Positions 36,118 to 43,988 of a DNA stretch of 64,000 bases are shown here, one piece after another (the stretch's first letter is position 1; every line of letters begins with the position of its first letter). Under the pieces are notes generated by a model that saw nothing but the letters and a program-made list of their open reading frames with translations, did not search any database and was not told where the DNA came from. The stretch is from Jejudonia soesokkakensis (GTDB lineage Bacteria > Bacteroidota > Bacteroidia > Flavobacteriales > Flavobacteriaceae), in contig NZ_JBHTBN010000003.1 in assembly GCF_042664795.1 (NCBI RefSeq), forward strand, positions 1-64,000, given 5' to 3'. The position numbers were made by a program, and so were the translations under genes.

Positions 36118-37034
36118 TTTAGTTGCAAGAGTTTAAGAAAAGGGTAGATTGAAAAAGGGAGTGTTCTAGATATACGAATAGCGCTCCTGTAATTCCCTTC
36201 ACAAAAAAAGTTTAAAAAAGGGTTTAGAGTATCCCTTTCGACACTTGTATAATTTTTATAATTCTTAAGGTAGGTTAGTGCCGTAAATCGGTTGGCATAC
36301 ATTTTAAGATAATGTTTATTTGTTTCAGAAAGTTGATCATAGACCCCTTTGATAGTGTTCAAATACAGTAAAAAATCTGAAGCGTTGTAATGACTGTTTG
36401 ACGCCGAATCTGCTTCAGTTTTACGATAAAATGAGAGTGGTTTGTTTATAAAAATCACTTCATTTTCAATACATAATCGAAGCCAGAGGTCATGGTCTTC
36501 GTGTTTTAATTGACCTTCTTTAAAATATCCGTTTTCATGAAAGAGATTTTTATGAATAACAACATTAGACGAATTAATAGGCGGCAAATACTTGCTAATA
36601 ATCTGAAAATAATTTAGAGCCTCTGTGGCTCCGTTTTCAGGTAAAAATGTATGTGAATATCGTTCGGTTTCCTTGTTAAAAACGCGACTTCTTCCTGTGG
36701 CAAAAATAAATTGATTGGTAAAGTTGTTCATCGCTTTTTTTATGTCAGAAATAAATGTAGGCGCCCACCAATCGTCTGCATCCAAAAAGGCTATCCAATC
36801 GTATTTTGCATGTTCTATTCCTGTGTTTCTCGCCACAGAAACTCCAGAGTTCTCTATGGATATGATTCGTAATCTTTCATCTTTAATAGTAGAAACCACT
36901 TCTAATGAAGAATCTGTACTTCCATCATTGATCACCAGAATTTCGAAATGATCAAACGTCTGATTCAATACAGAATGTATCGTTTGAGCAACAAACAGTT
37001 CTTTGTTATATAGTGGGACAATGACAGAAATCAA
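36099..37034 (-). CDS. Glycosyltransferase family 2
   Basis: This 311-residue GT-A fold enzyme has V-I-V-P-L-Y-N-K-E (residues 4-12) with the nucleotide-binding strand, then V-I-N-D-G-S-T-D-S-S (about 34-43). The catalytic D-A-D-D-W-W (about residue 88) supplies the DxD metal motif. The start is TTG at 37034 directly before the conserved I-S-V-I-V-P; no ATG was found in frame. It is the first gene of the 22.9-37.0 kb minus-strand operon, since an FkbM gene on the other strand lies immediately upstream. The transferred sugar is unknown. Confidence 0.9.
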   Translation of the reverse strand: MISVIVPLYNKELFVAQTIHSVLNQTFDHFEILVINDGSTDSSLEVVSTIKDERLRIISIENSGVSVARNTGIEHAKYDWIAFLDADDWWAPTFISDIKKAMNNFTNQFIFATGRSRVFNKETERYSHTFLPENGATEALNYFQIISKYLPPINSSNVVIHKNLFHENGYFKEGQLKHEDHDLWLRLCIENEVIFINKPLSFYRKTEADSASNSHYNASDFLLYLNTIKGVYDQLSETNKHYLKMYANRFTALTYLKNYKNYTSVERDTLNPFLNFFCEGNYRSAIRISRTLPFSIYPFLKLLQLKWKKER

Positions 37035-37102
37035 TATATAATTGGTTATTTAATTATAAACTACACAAATAATAGTAAATTCACCGTACAAAAATTGAAC
37101 AA

Positions 37103-37951
37103 GTGAAGTATTATTTTCTGAGTACTGTGACTCGAATTCTGTTAGGCAAATTAAGAAAATACCACAAAGGAGAGCCACAATTATTAGTTTTTTCTCGCGA
37201 TTTTATCGGAGAAGAAGTATTTGCTTATGGAGTGTATGAAAAGCATGATATAGCCACTATTATAAATTCTTTAGATTTTGATACAAGAAAACATGTGATA
37301 CTTGATATTGGAGCAAATATTGGCAATCACACACTTCAATTTTCGAAACACTTTAAAAAGGTTTTTAGCTTTGAGCCAAATCCTTTGGTTTTTGAAGTTT
37401 TAAAACTTAATACTAGAAATTTATCGAATGTTATTTTACATCCTTTCGGGCTTTCAAACACTTCTCAAATATTAAATCTTCAAGTTCCAGAAGATAATAT
37501 AGGAGGTGGAGGAATTACTACAAAAGAAGATGATAGCACTCAAAAAATAAAGGTTAAAAGGGGAGATGATGTTATTTTTGAAGATTTTTCAATAATGAAA
37601 ATTGATATCGAAGGTCATGAACTTGAGGCAATCATAGGATTTGAGAATGCAATAAAAAAACAAAAACCTATTATTTGCTTTGAATTTATTAATAATTCAA
37701 ATAAAGCACTTAAACTAATTGAAAAATTAAAAAATCTAGGGTATTCGAATTTTTATATGACCAATCAGCCAAAATTATTAGGTTTTTCAGTGAACTCTTT
37801 TACCTTTCAATTACTGGCACAATTATTTTCAAGGAAAACTAATGAACTAATACCTTTAAAAAAAATTGATAAAAAATTCTACAATCTTATAATTGCAGAA
37901 AATCCTTCTTCTGCAAATAGAATAAATAAAAAAAAGATTATCAATTCTTAA
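37103..37951 (+). CDS. FkbM-family methyltransferase
   Basis: This 282-residue SAM-dependent methyltransferase has motif I L-D-I-G-A-N-I-G-N-H-T (about residue 70), the F-S-F-E-P-N-P motif II, and the FkbM signature M-K-I-D-I-E-G-H-E near residue 175. FkbM proteins methylate hydroxyls of antibiotics, glycans and other natural products, so methyl decoration of the polysaccharide is plausible. The start is GTG at 37103. It is the only gene on the plus strand within the locus, and its 3' end overlaps the wzx stop by four bases. The sequence is noticeably AT-rich, suggesting separate acquisition. Confidence 0.88.
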   Translation: MKYYFLSTVTRILLGKLRKYHKGEPQLLVFSRDFIGEEVFAYGVYEKHDIATIINSLDFDTRKHVILDIGANIGNHTLQFSKHFKKVFSFEPNPLVFEVLKLNTRNLSNVILHPFGLSNTSQILNLQVPEDNIGGGGITTKEDDSTQKIKVKRGDDVIFEDFSIMKIDIEGHELEAIIGFENAIKKQKPIICFEFINNSNKALKLIEKLKNLGYSNFYMTNQPKLLGFSVNSFTFQLLAQLFSRKTNELIPLKKIDKKFYNLIIAENPSSANRINKKKIINS

Positions 37952-39246
37952 AAAACTGTTGTATCTAATTTTAACTTTCGTTTTGTAAATACGTACAATA
38001 AAGAGTTTTGAATTAACAGAACTACCGAAAAAACAACTGCAGCTCCAAGAACATTATAATAGTAAATTAGAGGGATACTTAAAAGGATACTCGTAATCAT
38101 CATCAATATTTGATTTTTGGATAATACGGTCTGATTACCAGTCATATTCAGCACGGCTGCTAACGGACCAGAAAGAGCGTTAACAATATGACCTATGCAT
38201 AATATTATTAATGGAATGTATGAAGCAATATATTCATTACCGAACAGCCAACTAACAATCGCCTCTCCTCCTATTATAAAAATAAGTGCTATTGGAATCG
38301 ATAATATAAATATGAGACGCGCTGTTTTTTTAATGATACGCTGCAGCGTTTTTTTTTGCTGTAATTCGAAAGCAGAAGATATATATGGAGAAATAGCCTT
38401 GTTTAAAGCATCAACTGTAAACGAAACCAAAGATGCACCTCGCATAGCAACATCAAATATGGCAACGGCCTCAAGGCTTCCAAAAATGGCCAGTAAATAA
38501 GTGAGAGATCTGGTTTTCAAAATTTGTACTCCGCCAGTAATTGCAAAAGGAGTAGCCTCTTTTAACCAAAATTTAGTTTCGAATATTGCTATTTTAGATC
38601 TTAGGGTTTTTAAAATTTTAAATTCTAAGAAAAGATATCCAATAAAAAAAGCAACAACAGCTGCAATACAATGAAAAAACATTGCTTTTTGAGGAGTTAT
38701 TTCTAGGTTGAAAAAATATACTATTACAAGTGCAAGTGTTAAAAATAAATTCCGAAGAAAAGTATCAGGCATTTGCCCTAACACAACATATTTTAAACCG
38801 CGTAATGTGGCTGCCCGTAATGCTCCAAAAACTAGAACAGGTAATAGTACCAAGGAATACCAAAAGGTAATAACAATTGTTTCTGAATAATTTTTCCACC
38901 ATAAAAGATATAATATAAAAGCAATCAAGATTGCTATAAAACTTGTAACTAGAACAATTTGATTCGATCTAATTAATAAACCTTTCATAGCTTCGAAATT
39001 CTTTTCAGTATCGTATTTTGAAACATACCGTGTAAGAAGTTCAGGAAGGCCTAGAGATACTGGAATCGTAATTACTAATATGGTCGTAAATGCAAGAATG
39101 TATATTCCAAAATCCTCCACAGATAACATCTGTGCTAGTAAAATTCCGTTAATCAGTGCAAAAAATGCAGATAGAAACTTTATAAGAATACTTCCTATAG
39201 CAGCTCCTCTAATTTGTTTGCTGTTAAAGATTGAACTTAGGTTCAA
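37948..39246 (-). CDS. wzx: Polysaccharide flippase (Wzx family)
   Basis: This 432-residue MATE-fold/MOP exporter is predicted to have 12-14 membrane helices and moves lipid-linked oligosaccharide across the inner membrane. The N-terminus G-A-A-I-G-S-I-L-I-K-F-L-S-A and the L-A-Q-M-L-S-V-E-D-F-G segment near residue 38 are the usual Wzx opening. L-P-E-L-L-T-R-Y-V follows. The start is TTG at 39246, ten bases after the cysN stop, so wzx is the last gene of the cysQ-DUF2061-cysCDN operon rather than of the glycosyltransferase operon. That placement links sulfate activation to polysaccharide export. Confidence 0.9.
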   Translation of the reverse strand: MNLSSIFNSKQIRGAAIGSILIKFLSAFFALINGILLAQMLSVEDFGIYILAFTTILVITIPVSLGLPELLTRYVSKYDTEKNFEAMKGLLIRSNQIVLVTSFIAILIAFILYLLWWKNYSETIVITFWYSLVLLPVLVFGALRAATLRGLKYVVLGQMPDTFLRNLFLTLALVIVYFFNLEITPQKAMFFHCIAAVVAFFIGYLFLEFKILKTLRSKIAIFETKFWLKEATPFAITGGVQILKTRSLTYLLAIFGSLEAVAIFDVAMRGASLVSFTVDALNKAISPYISSAFELQQKKTLQRIIKKTARLIFILSIPIALIFIIGGEAIVSWLFGNEYIASYIPLIILCIGHIVNALSGPLAAVLNMTGNQTVLSKNQILMMITSILLSIPLIYYYNVLGAAVVFSVVLLIQNSLLYVFTKRKLKLDTTVF

Positions 39247-39256
39247 AGAGTTCGAA

Positions 39257-40513
39257 TTAAATTATCATCCCTGCTGCTACAGTCTCATGTGTTGCATCAT
39301 CAATTAAAATAAAGCTTCCAGTAATTCGATTGTCACGATATTCATCGATCATTAATGGTCTCGTCGTACGTATTTTAATACGTGCAATGTCATTCATGAA
39401 TAAATCTTTTTGATTTTCTTCTCTGTCGTAGGTATTAATATCAATTTTATATAAAACACTTTTTATCATCGCCTTTTGTTCGTTGGATGTATGAACAATC
39501 GTATACTTAACACGTGGTTTTGCGGTATCATTATGCAACCAACACAACATGGCGTCAAATTCCTGCAAGGCTTGAGGCTGGTTGTTTGTTTTTACAATCA
39601 TATCGCCTCTGCTAATATCAATATCATCATTTAAAGAAATAGCAACAGACATGGGTGCAAAGGCTTCTTCCAAAGCACCTCTCATGGTATCAATACTTGC
39701 AATTGTTGACGTAAACCCCGAAGGCATCACGGTAATTTCATCACCAGGTCTAAATATTCCACTGGCTATTCGTCCAGCATACCCCCTGTAGTCTATATGT
39801 GCTTCACTTTGCGGGCGCAATACGGTTTGGATTGGAAAACGTGCATCAATTTTATTAAGATCGCTTCCTATATGAAGCTCTTCTAACGTATGCAATAGAG
39901 GAGCTCCTTTGTACCAGTCCATGTTAGTGCTTCGATTTACAACATTATCACCATCTAATGCGCTAATAGGCAAAAACCGTACATCTTTAACATATAACTT
40001 AGATGAAAACTCTTCAAATTGATGAACGATTTTAGTATATACTTCTTCGGAATAATCCACCAGATCCATTTTGTTTACACATACAATCACATGCGGAATT
40101 TGCAACAACGAAGCAATAAAAGCATGTCGCTTGGTTTGCTCAATCACTCCATTACGAGCATCGATCAAGATAAGCGCTGCATTGGCAGTCGAAGCACCCG
40201 TTACCATATTTCGAGTATATTGGATATGCCCCGGTGTATCAGCAATAATAAATTTACGCTTAGGGGTCGTAAAGTAACGATAGGCAACGTCAATGGTAAT
40301 TCCCTGTTCTCGTTCATCACGTAACCCATCTGTAAACAAAGCAAGATCGACCCCGTCATGACCCTTACGCTGACTGGTGACTGAAACTGCTTCCAATTGA
40401 TCTTCAAAAATAGCTTTACTATCGTACAAAAGCCTCCCTATCAAGGTACTCTTACCGTCATCGACACTTCCTGCTGTTGTAAAACGTAATAATTGATTCT
40501 TATCTATTTGCAT
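39257..40513 (-). CDS. cysN: Sulfate adenylyltransferase subunit 1 (GTPase)
   Basis: CysN hydrolyses GTP to drive synthesis of adenosine 5'-phosphosulfate by CysD. The 418 residues show an EF-Tu-like G domain: G1 G-S-V-D-D-G-K-S-T-L (about 16-25), the switch region containing G-I-T-I-D-V-A-Y-R-Y, G3 D-T-P-G-H, and G4 N-K-M-D. Two beta-barrel domains follow. No fused APS kinase is present; a separate cysC exists in the same operon. The ATG at 40513 is preceded by a heptamer repeat that separates it from cysD. In this neighbourhood the product, APS, feeds PAPS synthesis for sulfation. Confidence 0.96.
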   Translation of the reverse strand: MQIDKNQLLRFTTAGSVDDGKSTLIGRLLYDSKAIFEDQLEAVSVTSQRKGHDGVDLALFTDGLRDEREQGITIDVAYRYFTTPKRKFIIADTPGHIQYTRNMVTGASTANAALILIDARNGVIEQTKRHAFIASLLQIPHVIVCVNKMDLVDYSEEVYTKIVHQFEEFSSKLYVKDVRFLPISALDGDNVVNRSTNMDWYKGAPLLHTLEELHIGSDLNKIDARFPIQTVLRPQSEAHIDYRGYAGRIASGIFRPGDEITVMPSGFTSTIASIDTMRGALEEAFAPMSVAISLNDDIDISRGDMIVKTNNQPQALQEFDAMLCWLHNDTAKPRVKYTIVHTSNEQKAMIKSVLYKIDINTYDREENQKDLFMNDIARIKIRTTRPLMIDEYRDNRITGSFILIDDATHETVAAGMII

Positions 40514-40574
40514 TTTTTCTGAACTATTTTAAATCCTTATTTTTCTATTCAAGGCCACTGAAGAGTATTAACTA

Positions 40575-40602
40575 TTCACTGTTCACTGTTCACTGTTCAC
40601 TG
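40575..40602. repeat. Tandem heptamer TTCACTG x4
   Basis: Four perfect head-to-tail copies of TTCACTG occupy 40575-40602 in the 90-base gap between cysD and cysN, ending one base before the cysD stop codon. Read on the transcribed strand the unit is CAGTGAA. A partial fifth unit (TT) follows. Copy-number change here would alter the cysD-cysN spacing. Confidence 0.9.
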
Positions 40603-40603
40603 T

Positions 40604-41509
40604 TTAAAAATACCCTTGGCGCTTTCTGTCTTCCATAGCAGTTTCACTTCGCTTATCATCACTTCGGTTTCCTCTTTCTGTTTGCTTCATAGCTGAAACT
40701 TCCGCAACTATTTTTTCCAATGTATCTGCTTCAGATTCCATACCACCAGTTATTGTAATATCTCCCAGTGTTCTGAAGCGAATTTTTTTAGAATGCACTT
40801 TTTCACCTTCCGTTAATCTTAAATGCTCTGAAACCGGAATCCACGAATTTTGTCTCCAAACCACATCCCGCTGATGAGCAAAGTACAATGATGGAATGCT
40901 AATGTTTTCCCTCTGAATATAATTCCAAACATCCATCTCTGTCCAGTTGCTTATTGGGAAAGCCCTAAAATGCTCGCCTTCAAAATGCTTTCCGTTTAAT
41001 AAATTCCAAAGTTCGGGCCGCTGATTTTTAGGATCCCATTGCCCAAAATCATCCCGGTGACTAAAAAAGCGTTCCTTAGCACGAGCCTTTTCTTCATCAC
41101 GTCTACCACCTCCTATGGCGCAATCAATATTGTTTTCTTCAATAGCATCCAATAAAGTGGTGATTTGTAGCGCATTACGAGTGGCATTCTTTCCTCGTTC
41201 TTCTGCAACTCTTCCTTGGTCTATAGATTCTTGAACCGAACCTACGATAAGTCGTGCGTCCAGTTTTTGTATCAAATCATCTCGAAATTGTATGGTTTCG
41301 GGAAAATTATGTCCTGTATCGACATGCATTAGAGGAAAGGGAATCTTTGAAGGATAAAATGCTTTCTGAGCTAGATGCGTTACTAATATTGAATCCTTTC
41401 CGCCAGAAAATAAGATGACAGGATTTTCAAACTGCGCCCAGACTTCTCGTAAAATATAGATAGCTTCCGACTCTAATTCATCTAAATAGTTTAAATAATA
41501 TTTACTCAT
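40604..41509 (-). CDS. cysD: Sulfate adenylyltransferase subunit 2
   Basis: CysD is the catalytic ATP sulfurylase subunit (PP-loop family), which makes APS from ATP and sulfate with CysN. The PP-loop S-G-G-K-D-S-I-L (about residues 35-42) is present. M-H-V-D-T-G-H-N-F-P-E near residue 66 and G-G-R-R-D-E-E-K-A-R-A-K-E-R near residue 135 are family hallmarks. The C-terminal D-R-K-R-Q-G-Y-F ending and 301-residue length are canonical. The start overlaps the cysC stop by eight bases, so the two are translationally coupled. Confidence 0.97.
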   Translation of the reverse strand: MSKYYLNYLDELESEAIYILREVWAQFENPVILFSGGKDSILVTHLAQKAFYPSKIPFPLMHVDTGHNFPETIQFRDDLIQKLDARLIVGSVQESIDQGRVAEERGKNATRNALQITTLLDAIEENNIDCAIGGGRRDEEKARAKERFFSHRDDFGQWDPKNQRPELWNLLNGKHFEGEHFRAFPISNWTEMDVWNYIQRENISIPSLYFAHQRDVVWRQNSWIPVSEHLRLTEGEKVHSKKIRFRTLGDITITGGMESEADTLEKIVAEVSAMKQTERGNRSDDKRSETAMEDRKRQGYF

Positions 41510-42101
41510 TTTCTAATTTCAATTTCGGTTCTATATAGTGCAAAATCTCTTGCACCGCTTCTTTTACTGAAAGTTTTGTAGTGTCGATAGTAATATGAGG
41601 GCTTACAGGAGCTTCATAAGGAGCATTAATTCCTGTAAAATCTTTAATTTCTCCTTTTCTGGCTTTTTTATACAATCCCTTAACATCTCTATTTTCACAT
41701 TCTACTAAAGGAGTGTTCACAAATATCTCAATATAATTTTCACTTTCAACAGTGGTCTTTACTTTTTCTCTATCGGTTCGGTATGGAGATACAAAAGCAG
41801 CCAAAACAATTAGGCCTGCGTCCAACATCAACTTGGAAACTTCGGCAATACGACGGATATTTTCGGATCTATCTTCCGCAGAAAAGGTAAGATTATTATT
41901 TAAACCGTTCCGAATAGTATCTCCATCCAGAATATATGTGTGGTGTTTTTTTTCTGAAAGTGCTTCTTCCAAAGCATTCGCAATGGTAGATTTACCAGAA
42001 CCTGAAAGTCCAGTAAACCATAATAACAGCGGGCGTTGATTTTTCAACATACTTCGCTGTTCTTTTGTCACTGAAAAATGATGTACGACAATATTTTTCA
42101 T
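41502..42101 (-). CDS. cysC: Adenylyl-sulfate kinase
   Basis: CysC phosphorylates APS to PAPS, the sulfate donor for sulfotransferases and the substrate of PAPS reductase. The 199 residues carry Walker A T-G-L-S-G-S-G-K-S-T-I (about 32-42), Y-I-L-D-G-D-T-I-R-N-G-L-N, the F-S-A-E-D-R-S-E-N-I-R-R segment typical of APS kinase, and D-V-K-G-L-Y-K-K-A-R-K-G-E near residue 140. No reductase gene (cysH, cysI/J) is present in the window. The neighbouring sulfotransferase thus offers the only visible use for its product. Confidence 0.97.
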   Translation of the reverse strand: MKNIVVHHFSVTKEQRSMLKNQRPLLLWFTGLSGSGKSTIANALEEALSEKKHHTYILDGDTIRNGLNNNLTFSAEDRSENIRRIAEVSKLMLDAGLIVLAAFVSPYRTDREKVKTTVESENYIEIFVNTPLVECENRDVKGLYKKARKGEIKDFTGINAPYEAPVSPHITIDTTKLSVKEAVQEILHYIEPKLKLENE

Positions 42102-42529
42102 GTTTCTTCTGTTCTATTTTTTACACCAAAATCAATTCGATACCAGGCACGTTCATGCAGATAATATAAAACCATTTTGGTAATCAACTCTGCAAAACCA
42201 ATTTTTAATCCAGTAAATGGGTTACCTGAAAGGATCCAAGAAATTAACATAGTATCAATGGTTCCAACAGTACGCCAAGTGAACGTTTTTGCCAAATGGC
42301 GTTTCCGGCTTTCCAAAATTACACCATTTTTTGAAAGATTTATTTTATACCATACTCTTTCATGAAAGAAATAAAGGAGCATTTTGGTGATTACTTCGAC
42401 CAGCCCAATTTTTAAACCCAAAAACCCATCTCCTGTAATGAACCAAGATAACAGAATGGTATCTACAGTTCCAACAATTCGCCAGGTAATCGTTTTTGCA
42501 ATATGCCGTTTATAAGATACCTGGGTCAT
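42098..42529 (-). CDS. DUF2061 protein with a tandem-duplicated domain
   Basis: This 143-residue protein is built from two copies of one ~62-residue unit. Each carries R-H-x-A-K-T-x-T-W-R-x-V-G-T-x-D-T, an S-W-hydrophobic helix, G-L-K-I-G, and T-K-M-x-L-Y-x-x-H-E-R-x-W-Y. The pattern is DUF2061, a short membrane-associated family of unknown function; each unit has two hydrophobic segments. Its ATG overlaps the cysQ stop (TAATG), and its stop overlaps the cysC ATG by four bases. This tight placement inside the sulfate-activation operon suggests a role in sulfate entry or PAPS handling, but that is inference. Confidence 0.9.
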   Translation of the reverse strand: MTQVSYKRHIAKTITWRIVGTVDTILLSWFITGDGFLGLKIGLVEVITKMLLYFFHERVWYKINLSKNGVILESRKRHLAKTFTWRTVGTIDTMLISWILSGNPFTGLKIGFAELITKMVLYYLHERAWYRIDFGVKNRTEET

Positions 42530-43323
42530 TACGCTTTAACTAAAAAGTACGGATTAAGTAAGTTTTCTTTATTATACTCAAGCGGTTTATTTGTTTCATT
42601 ATTGATTACTGCTACTCCAGCAGCTTGACAAATTGCCTGCCCTGCTGCAGTATCCCACTCCATGGTTGGAGCGTATCGAGGATAAAGATGAGCAGCACCT
42701 TCGGCTACAAGGCAGAACTTTAATGAACTTCCTTTTGAAACGATTTCAACATTTTTCTCTGCTTCGATCTTAGCAATAAAGTTTTTTGTATCCTCATTAA
42801 GATGTGACCTACTTCCTACTACTTTCACAACGGAAGATTTTTCAGTATCAGGAACTATTTCTTTAGCATTTGTAAGTATTGTATCAATAGAAGTTTCTTC
42901 TTCAGAAAGAAGTACGTATTTATAGGCACGTTTAGCGTCTTCAGCAGTAAAATATAAGGTCTTTGAAACTGGAACGTAGATGACGCCCAGTATTGGATTT
43001 CCACAAGATACAAGAGCTATATTGACCGTAAACTCACCATTTCTTTTTATAAATTCTTTCGTTCCATCCAGAGGATCCACAATCCAGCAAAGATCCCATC
43101 TACGACGTTCAGAGTAGTCTGTTTGCTTGTTTTCTTCTGAAATAATTGGAATATTCGTTTTCTTAAGAAATCTATTTATAACCTCATTAGCACTTTTATC
43201 TGCAATAGTTAGCGGTGAGTCATCTCCTTTATATTCAATCTCAAAATCTGTCGTGTAAATTTTTAGGATTGCTTTTCCAGCTTCTATGGCTGCCTGAATT
43301 GCAGTGTGCAGGTTATTTTTCAT
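42529..43323 (-). CDS. cysQ: 3'(2'),5'-bisphosphate nucleotidase
   Basis: CysQ hydrolyses PAP (or PAPS) to AMP, removing the inhibitory by-product of sulfation. The 264-residue inositol-monophosphatase fold has Y-K-G-D-D-S-P-L-T-I-A-D near residue 33, I-I-S-E-E near residue 60, and the metal-binding I-V-D-P-L-D-G-T-K-E-F motif near residue 85. The C-terminal M-E-W-D-T-A-A-G-Q-A motif completes the site. I set the start at ATG 43323, not the TTG at 43344, because a TACCTTTG promoter box overlaps that TTG. It is the first gene of the cysQ-DUF2061-cysC-cysD-cysN-wzx operon. Confidence 0.95.
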   Translation of the reverse strand: MKNNLHTAIQAAIEAGKAILKIYTTDFEIEYKGDDSPLTIADKSANEVINRFLKKTNIPIISEENKQTDYSERRRWDLCWIVDPLDGTKEFIKRNGEFTVNIALVSCGNPILGVIYVPVSKTLYFTAEDAKRAYKYVLLSEEETSIDTILTNAKEIVPDTEKSSVVKVVGSRSHLNEDTKNFIAKIEAEKNVEIVSKGSSLKFCLVAEGAAHLYPRYAPTMEWDTAAGQAICQAAGVAVINNETNKPLEYNKENLLNPYFLVKA

Positions 43324-43341
43324 ATAGGATTTGTTAGATTG

Positions 43342-43349
43342 CAAAGGTA
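43342..43349 (-). promoter_or_regulatory. Predicted -7 box of the cysQ operon
   Basis: On the minus strand TACCTTTG matches TAnnTTTG and lies 18 bases before the cysQ ATG. A TTG 26 bases further upstream could be the -33 element, but the spacing is a little long. Confidence 0.45.
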
Positions 43350-43436
43350 CATTTTTAGATGAATTGTGTTGTCTTCAAGTAATTTTAAATCTCAACCGAA
43401 TCATACCGTTAAAAATTTGTCAAAAAGCAATTATAA

Positions 43437-43467
43437 TTGCGCATTACATTTCCCTCTTGTACCTTTG
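43437..43467 (+). promoter_or_regulatory. Predicted promoter of dps
   Basis: TTG (43437-43439), a 20-base spacer, then TACCTTTG (43460-43467) make an almost ideal Bacteroidetes promoter. Transcription would start about 43474, leaving a leader of roughly 11 bases before the ATG at 43485. This excludes the longer frame from TTG 43437. Confidence 0.7.
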
Positions 43468-43484
43468 GTATAACTAAAAGCAAA

Positions 43485-43979
43485 ATGATGAATTATTTAA
43501 ATCTAGATAAGAAAAAGGTAACTAATACTGCAAAAGAACTGAACGTACTTCTTGCAGACTATCATATTTACTATCAGAAGTTACGAAATTTCCACTGGAA
43601 TATTGTAGGAAGGCATTTTTTTGATTTACATGTAAAATTTGAAGAAATGTATGATGATGCTAAACTAAAAATTGACGAAATTGCGGAGCGAATATTAACA
43701 CTGCGATTTCAACCAGTTAGTAATTTTTCTGAATATTTAAAAAATTCAAATCTTTCTGAAAGTCCTTCAGAAATTAAAGATCTTGAAATGGTAAAATTAC
43801 TTTTAAAAGATCATGGAAGTATTTTAAAACAAATGCGTACTGTTATTGAAAAAGCAGATGATGCAGGAGATGAAGGTACTATCGATCTTATGGGTGGATA
43901 CATTGCAGATTTAGAAAAAACAAGCTGGATGCTCGATGCATGGACAATGAGCGCAACAGATACACACCCAGAAGCATAA
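43485..43979 (+). CDS. dps: DNA-binding ferritin-like protein Dps
   Basis: Dps forms dodecamers that store iron, detoxify peroxide and may bind DNA. The ~164-residue four-helix ferritin fold has the ferroxidase signature: R-N-F-H-W-N near residue 42, then F-F-D-L-H-V-K-F-E-E-M-Y-D-D with the conserved His, Asp and Glu ligands, and D-E-I-A-E-R-I-L. The C-terminal A-W-T-M-S-A segment is typical. I choose the ATG pair at 43485/43488 because the upstream promoter precludes the longer frame. The next lipoprotein gene follows after nine bases. Confidence 0.95.
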   Translation: MMNYLNLDKKKVTNTAKELNVLLADYHIYYQKLRNFHWNIVGRHFFDLHVKFEEMYDDAKLKIDEIAERILTLRFQPVSNFSEYLKNSNLSESPSEIKDLEMVKLLLKDHGSILKQMRTVIEKADDAGDEGTIDLMGGYIADLEKTSWMLDAWTMSATDTHPEA

Positions 43980-43988
43980 TAAATAAAC

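Noticed and set aside
22895..43323. Polysaccharide locus as a mobile island
   Set aside because: No integrase, transposase, tRNA or direct-repeat boundaries were seen; variable glycan loci commonly differ in composition without being mobile elements.
43324..43344. N-terminal extension of CysQ from TTG 43344
   Set aside because: The TTG overlaps a TACCTTTG box, and the ATG at 43323 fits the family length.
43437..43484. N-terminal extension of Dps from TTG 43437
   Set aside because: The segment holds an almost ideal TTG-N20-TACCTTTG promoter, and the extra residues do not fit the Dps family.
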